The notes under the pieces: model-generated | The model's database searches: none | Told to the model about the DNA's origin: nothing | The model's input: the letters and a program-made list of their open reading frames with translations, nothing else | DNA from: Psychroserpens sp. | GTDB taxonomy: Bacteria; Bacteroidota; Bacteroidia; Flavobacteriales; Flavobacteriaceae | Assembly (NCBI GenBank): GCA_017643165.1 | Contig: JAEPNY010000005.1 | Span: 62,001-126,000, forward strand | Direction: 5' to 3' | Length of the DNA: 64,000 bases | In this document: positions 62,127 through 64,000 of the stretch, piece after piece | Layout: the number at the start of each line of letters is the position of its first letter | How positions within the stretch are numbered: the stretch's first letter is position 1 | Position numbers and translations under genes: made by a program

Positions 62127-62533
62127 TGAAAGGAGAAGCGATTCCATATAAAATGTTGAGCCAAGATGCCTTTAGTCAATGGCTGGGTATTGAAATTCTT
62201 GAATGTGAGATTGGACGTTGTAAAGTGGGAATGACGATCAGAAAAGAGATGCTTAACAGCATGAGTAAAGCCCATGGTGGTATCAGTTATTCATTGGCAG
62301 ATACGGCTTTTGGTTTTGCTGCAAATACACATGGCAAGTACGCGGTGTCTATCGAGACGAGTATAAATCATATCGAAGCATTAGACGAAGGCGATTATCT
62401 CATTGCAGAGTCTGTGATCGAAAAAGTAAAAAACAAATTAGCATTTAATGTCGTAGAAGTGAAACGAGGTGAAGAACTGGTTGCACTTTTTAAAGGCATT
62501 GTTTATAGAACTCAAAAAGACTGGGAAGAATAA
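62126..62533 (+). CDS. paaI: Hydroxyphenylacetyl-CoA-type thioesterase PaaI
   Basis: The 135-residue hotdog-fold thioesterase shows MSKAHGGISYSLADTAFGFAANTHG (near 47-70), the PaaI active-site segment with His-Gly-Gly and Asp. It is thought to release stalled CoA esters in the phenylacetate pathway. The start overlaps the paaH stop and the stop abuts the paaJ start, so translation is coupled. Confidence 0.94.
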   Translation: MKGEAIPYKMLSQDAFSQWLGIEILECEIGRCKVGMTIRKEMLNSMSKAHGGISYSLADTAFGFAANTHGKYAVSIETSINHIEALDEGDYLIAESVIEKVKNKLAFNVVEVKRGEELVALFKGIVYRTQKDWEE

Positions 62534-63742
62534 ATGAAAGACGCATATATTATTGATGGTGTAAGAACGCCAATAGGAAATTATAAAGGCACGCTGTCAG
62601 CTGTGCGTACAGATGATTTAGGAGCTTTGGTAATTGCAGAAGTTGTCAAACGTAATCCGAATATTCCTAAAGAGGCTTATGACGATGTGATTATGGGTTG
62701 TGCGAACCAAGCTGGTGAGGATAATCGAAATGTAGCTAGAATGGCTTCGCTTTTAGCGGGCCTTCCGTTTAAAGTTCCTGGTGAAACGGTAAATAGACTA
62801 TGTAGTTCTGGGCTTTCAGCAATCATTCATGCGAATCGTGCGATAAAAGCTGGCGATGGTGATATATTTATATCAGGAGGTGTGGAAAACATGACACGCG
62901 GACCATACGTAATTGCAAAACCATCAAGCGCTTATGGAAATGATTCCAAAATGTATGATTCAAGTTTTGGATGGCGTTTTGTCAATCCTAAAATGCATGA
63001 AATGTATGGTACTGATGGGATGGGAAATACTGCTGAGAACCTAGTTGAGAAATATAACATTTCACGAGAAGATCAAGATGAATTTGCCTATTGGAGCCAG
63101 ATGAAAGCGTCTAAAGCCCAAGAGAATGGTAGATTGGCAAAAGAGATCATTACGGTTGAGATTCCGCAGCGAAAAAAAGAGCCGATCCAATTCTCTAAGG
63201 ATGAATTTGTGAAACCAACAACCTCATTAGAAGTGTTAGGAAAGTTGCGTCCTGCTTTTAAGAAGGACGGTGGAAGTGTGACTGCAGGAAATTCTTCTGG
63301 ATTAAATGATGGTGCCGCTGCAACAATAATCGCTTCTGGCGACGCCGTTGATAAATACAATCTAAAGCCTTTGGCTAAAATAGTGAGTTCAGCGGTTGTA
63401 GGGGTAGAACCTAGAATTATGGGGATTGGTCCTGTTCAAGCCTCAAACAAGGCTTTAGAAAAAGCGGGTCTGACCATGGATGATATGGATATTATAGAAT
63501 TAAATGAAGCTTTTGCAGCGCAAGCTTTAGCTTGTACAAGAGCCTGGGGATTAGCTGATGACGATCCACGACTCAATCCTAATGGTGGCTCGATCGCTAT
63601 TGGTCATCCTTTGGGAGTGACTGGTACTCGAATTGCCTATTCAGCAGCATTGGAATTACACGAACAACAAAAAAAATATGCTTTGATCACCATGTGTATT
63701 GGTGTGGGTCAAGGTTATGCCGCTATAATAGAACGTGTTTAA
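62534..63742 (+). CDS. paaJ: 3-oxoadipyl-CoA / acyl-CoA thiolase
   Basis: The 402-residue thiolase has the nucleophile Cys in NRLCSSGLSAIIHA (near 90), GHPLGVTGTR with the conserved His (near 356) and the second Cys in CIGVGQGYA (near 387). In the paa operon it cleaves 3-oxoadipyl-CoA to succinyl-CoA and acetyl-CoA. The preceding gene ends immediately before its ATG and the next gene begins where it stops. Confidence 0.95.
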   Translation: MKDAYIIDGVRTPIGNYKGTLSAVRTDDLGALVIAEVVKRNPNIPKEAYDDVIMGCANQAGEDNRNVARMASLLAGLPFKVPGETVNRLCSSGLSAIIHANRAIKAGDGDIFISGGVENMTRGPYVIAKPSSAYGNDSKMYDSSFGWRFVNPKMHEMYGTDGMGNTAENLVEKYNISREDQDEFAYWSQMKASKAQENGRLAKEIITVEIPQRKKEPIQFSKDEFVKPTTSLEVLGKLRPAFKKDGGSVTAGNSSGLNDGAAATIIASGDAVDKYNLKPLAKIVSSAVVGVEPRIMGIGPVQASNKALEKAGLTMDDMDIIELNEAFAAQALACTRAWGLADDDPRLNPNGGSIAIGHPLGVTGTRIAYSAALELHEQQKKYALITMCIGVGQGYAAIIERV

Positions 63743-64000
63743 ATGAAGATATTAGTCATTGGAGGTAACGGTACCATTGGAAAAAAAGTAAGTGAGCGCT
63801 TAGCTCATAAACATGAGGTCTTTACTGCTGGGCGAAGTTCAGGTGATGTTCTTGTGGATTTTTCTGATGCCGAATCAATCGAGTCAATGTTTGAAAGTGT
63901 TGGGAAACTTGATGCAATTGTTGCCATTGCTGGAGATGCCAAATGGGATGCGTTAGATAATCTTTCAGAAGACGATTTTTATATTGGAATAAGAAGCAAG
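63743..64000 (+). CDS. Short-chain dehydrogenase, N-terminal part (cut by window edge)
   Basis: An open frame from the ATG at 63743 continues past the right edge; 86 codons are present. The N-terminus ILVIGGNGTIGKKVSERL is a GxxGxxG Rossmann start of the SDR type, followed by Asp in VDFSD and AIVAIAG, the usual NAG-like motif as IAG. The start directly adjoins the paaJ stop (overlap at TAAATG), so it is in the paa transcript. The substrate is unknown; the active-site residues are outside the window. Confidence 0.8.
   Translation, partial: MKILVIGGNGTIGKKVSERLAHKHEVFTAGRSSGDVLVDFSDAESIESMFESVGKLDAIVAIAGDAKWDALDNLSEDDFYIGIRSK

Noticed and set aside
1..64000. CRISPR arrays, tRNA or rRNA genes, insertion sequences, prophage genes
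   Set aside because: None seen: no regularly spaced repeats, no tRNA-like cloverleaf with anticodon arm, no transposase or integrase motifs in either strand.

Overview
The window comes from a marine-type member of the Flavobacteriaceae (Bacteroidota). The support is low G+C; gliding genes gldA, gldB and gldC; a T9SS type A sorting-domain protein; GLPGLI-family proteins; a TonB-receptor-like outer-membrane barrel; promoters with the Bacteroidota -7 element TAnnTTTG; and few Shine-Dalgarno sequences. The DNA is chromosomal and densely coding. I saw no rRNA, tRNA, CRISPR array, prophage or insertion sequence.

Layout. 1-7.2 kb: a sensor kinase (cut by the window edge), a secreted protein divergent from it across three GTTAAC repeats, then three tandem GLPGLI genes and an outer-membrane barrel. 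7.3-9.1 kb: a lipoprotein. 9.2-14.4 kb: a methionine/SAM block, with metK on the minus strand behind a SAM-II-like aptamer and metY-metX-hom on the plus strand behind a clear SAM-I riboswitch. 14.5-17.3 kb: a PagL-like protein, a head-GIN lipoprotein and gldA. 17.4-21.5 kb: an aromatic amino-acid operon (prephenate dehydratase, aminotransferase, prephenate dehydrogenase, DAHP synthase-chorismate mutase) behind a leader peptide rich in Tyr, Trp and Phe codons with competing antiterminator and terminator. 21.5-28.6 kb: a LytS/LytTR two-component pair surrounded by small envelope genes; four of those transcription units share one promoter-operator architecture with identical spacing. 28.7-37 kb: an efflux operon (TolC fused to a binding-protein-like domain, MFP, RND pump, K+ channel-like protein, HtrA-like protease). 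37-50 kb: housekeeping genes (rsgA, dtd, mazG-like, aroA, queA, rlmN, polyprenyl synthase, an ECF sigma/membrane-protein pair, dnaG). 50-55.6 kb: an atypical response regulator, nadE, gldBC, a DUF4230 protein and a large aromatic amino acid hydroxylase. 55.7-64 kb: a TetR regulator and the phenylacetate operon paaEABCD-GHIJ, interrupted by a folded palindromic repeat, ending in a truncated SDR gene.

The strongest new signals are regulatory. (1) The local LytTR regulon has 10-bp direct repeats with a 21-bp period, each placed exactly 33 bp upstream of a TAnnTTTG box, four times. (2) Transcription attenuation by an aromatic leader peptide is visible with both alternative hairpins. (3) Two different SAM aptamer types appear to sit back to back, controlling SAM synthesis and methionine synthesis. 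All regulatory interpretations are inferred from sequence; the protein calls rest on family motifs read directly from the translations.
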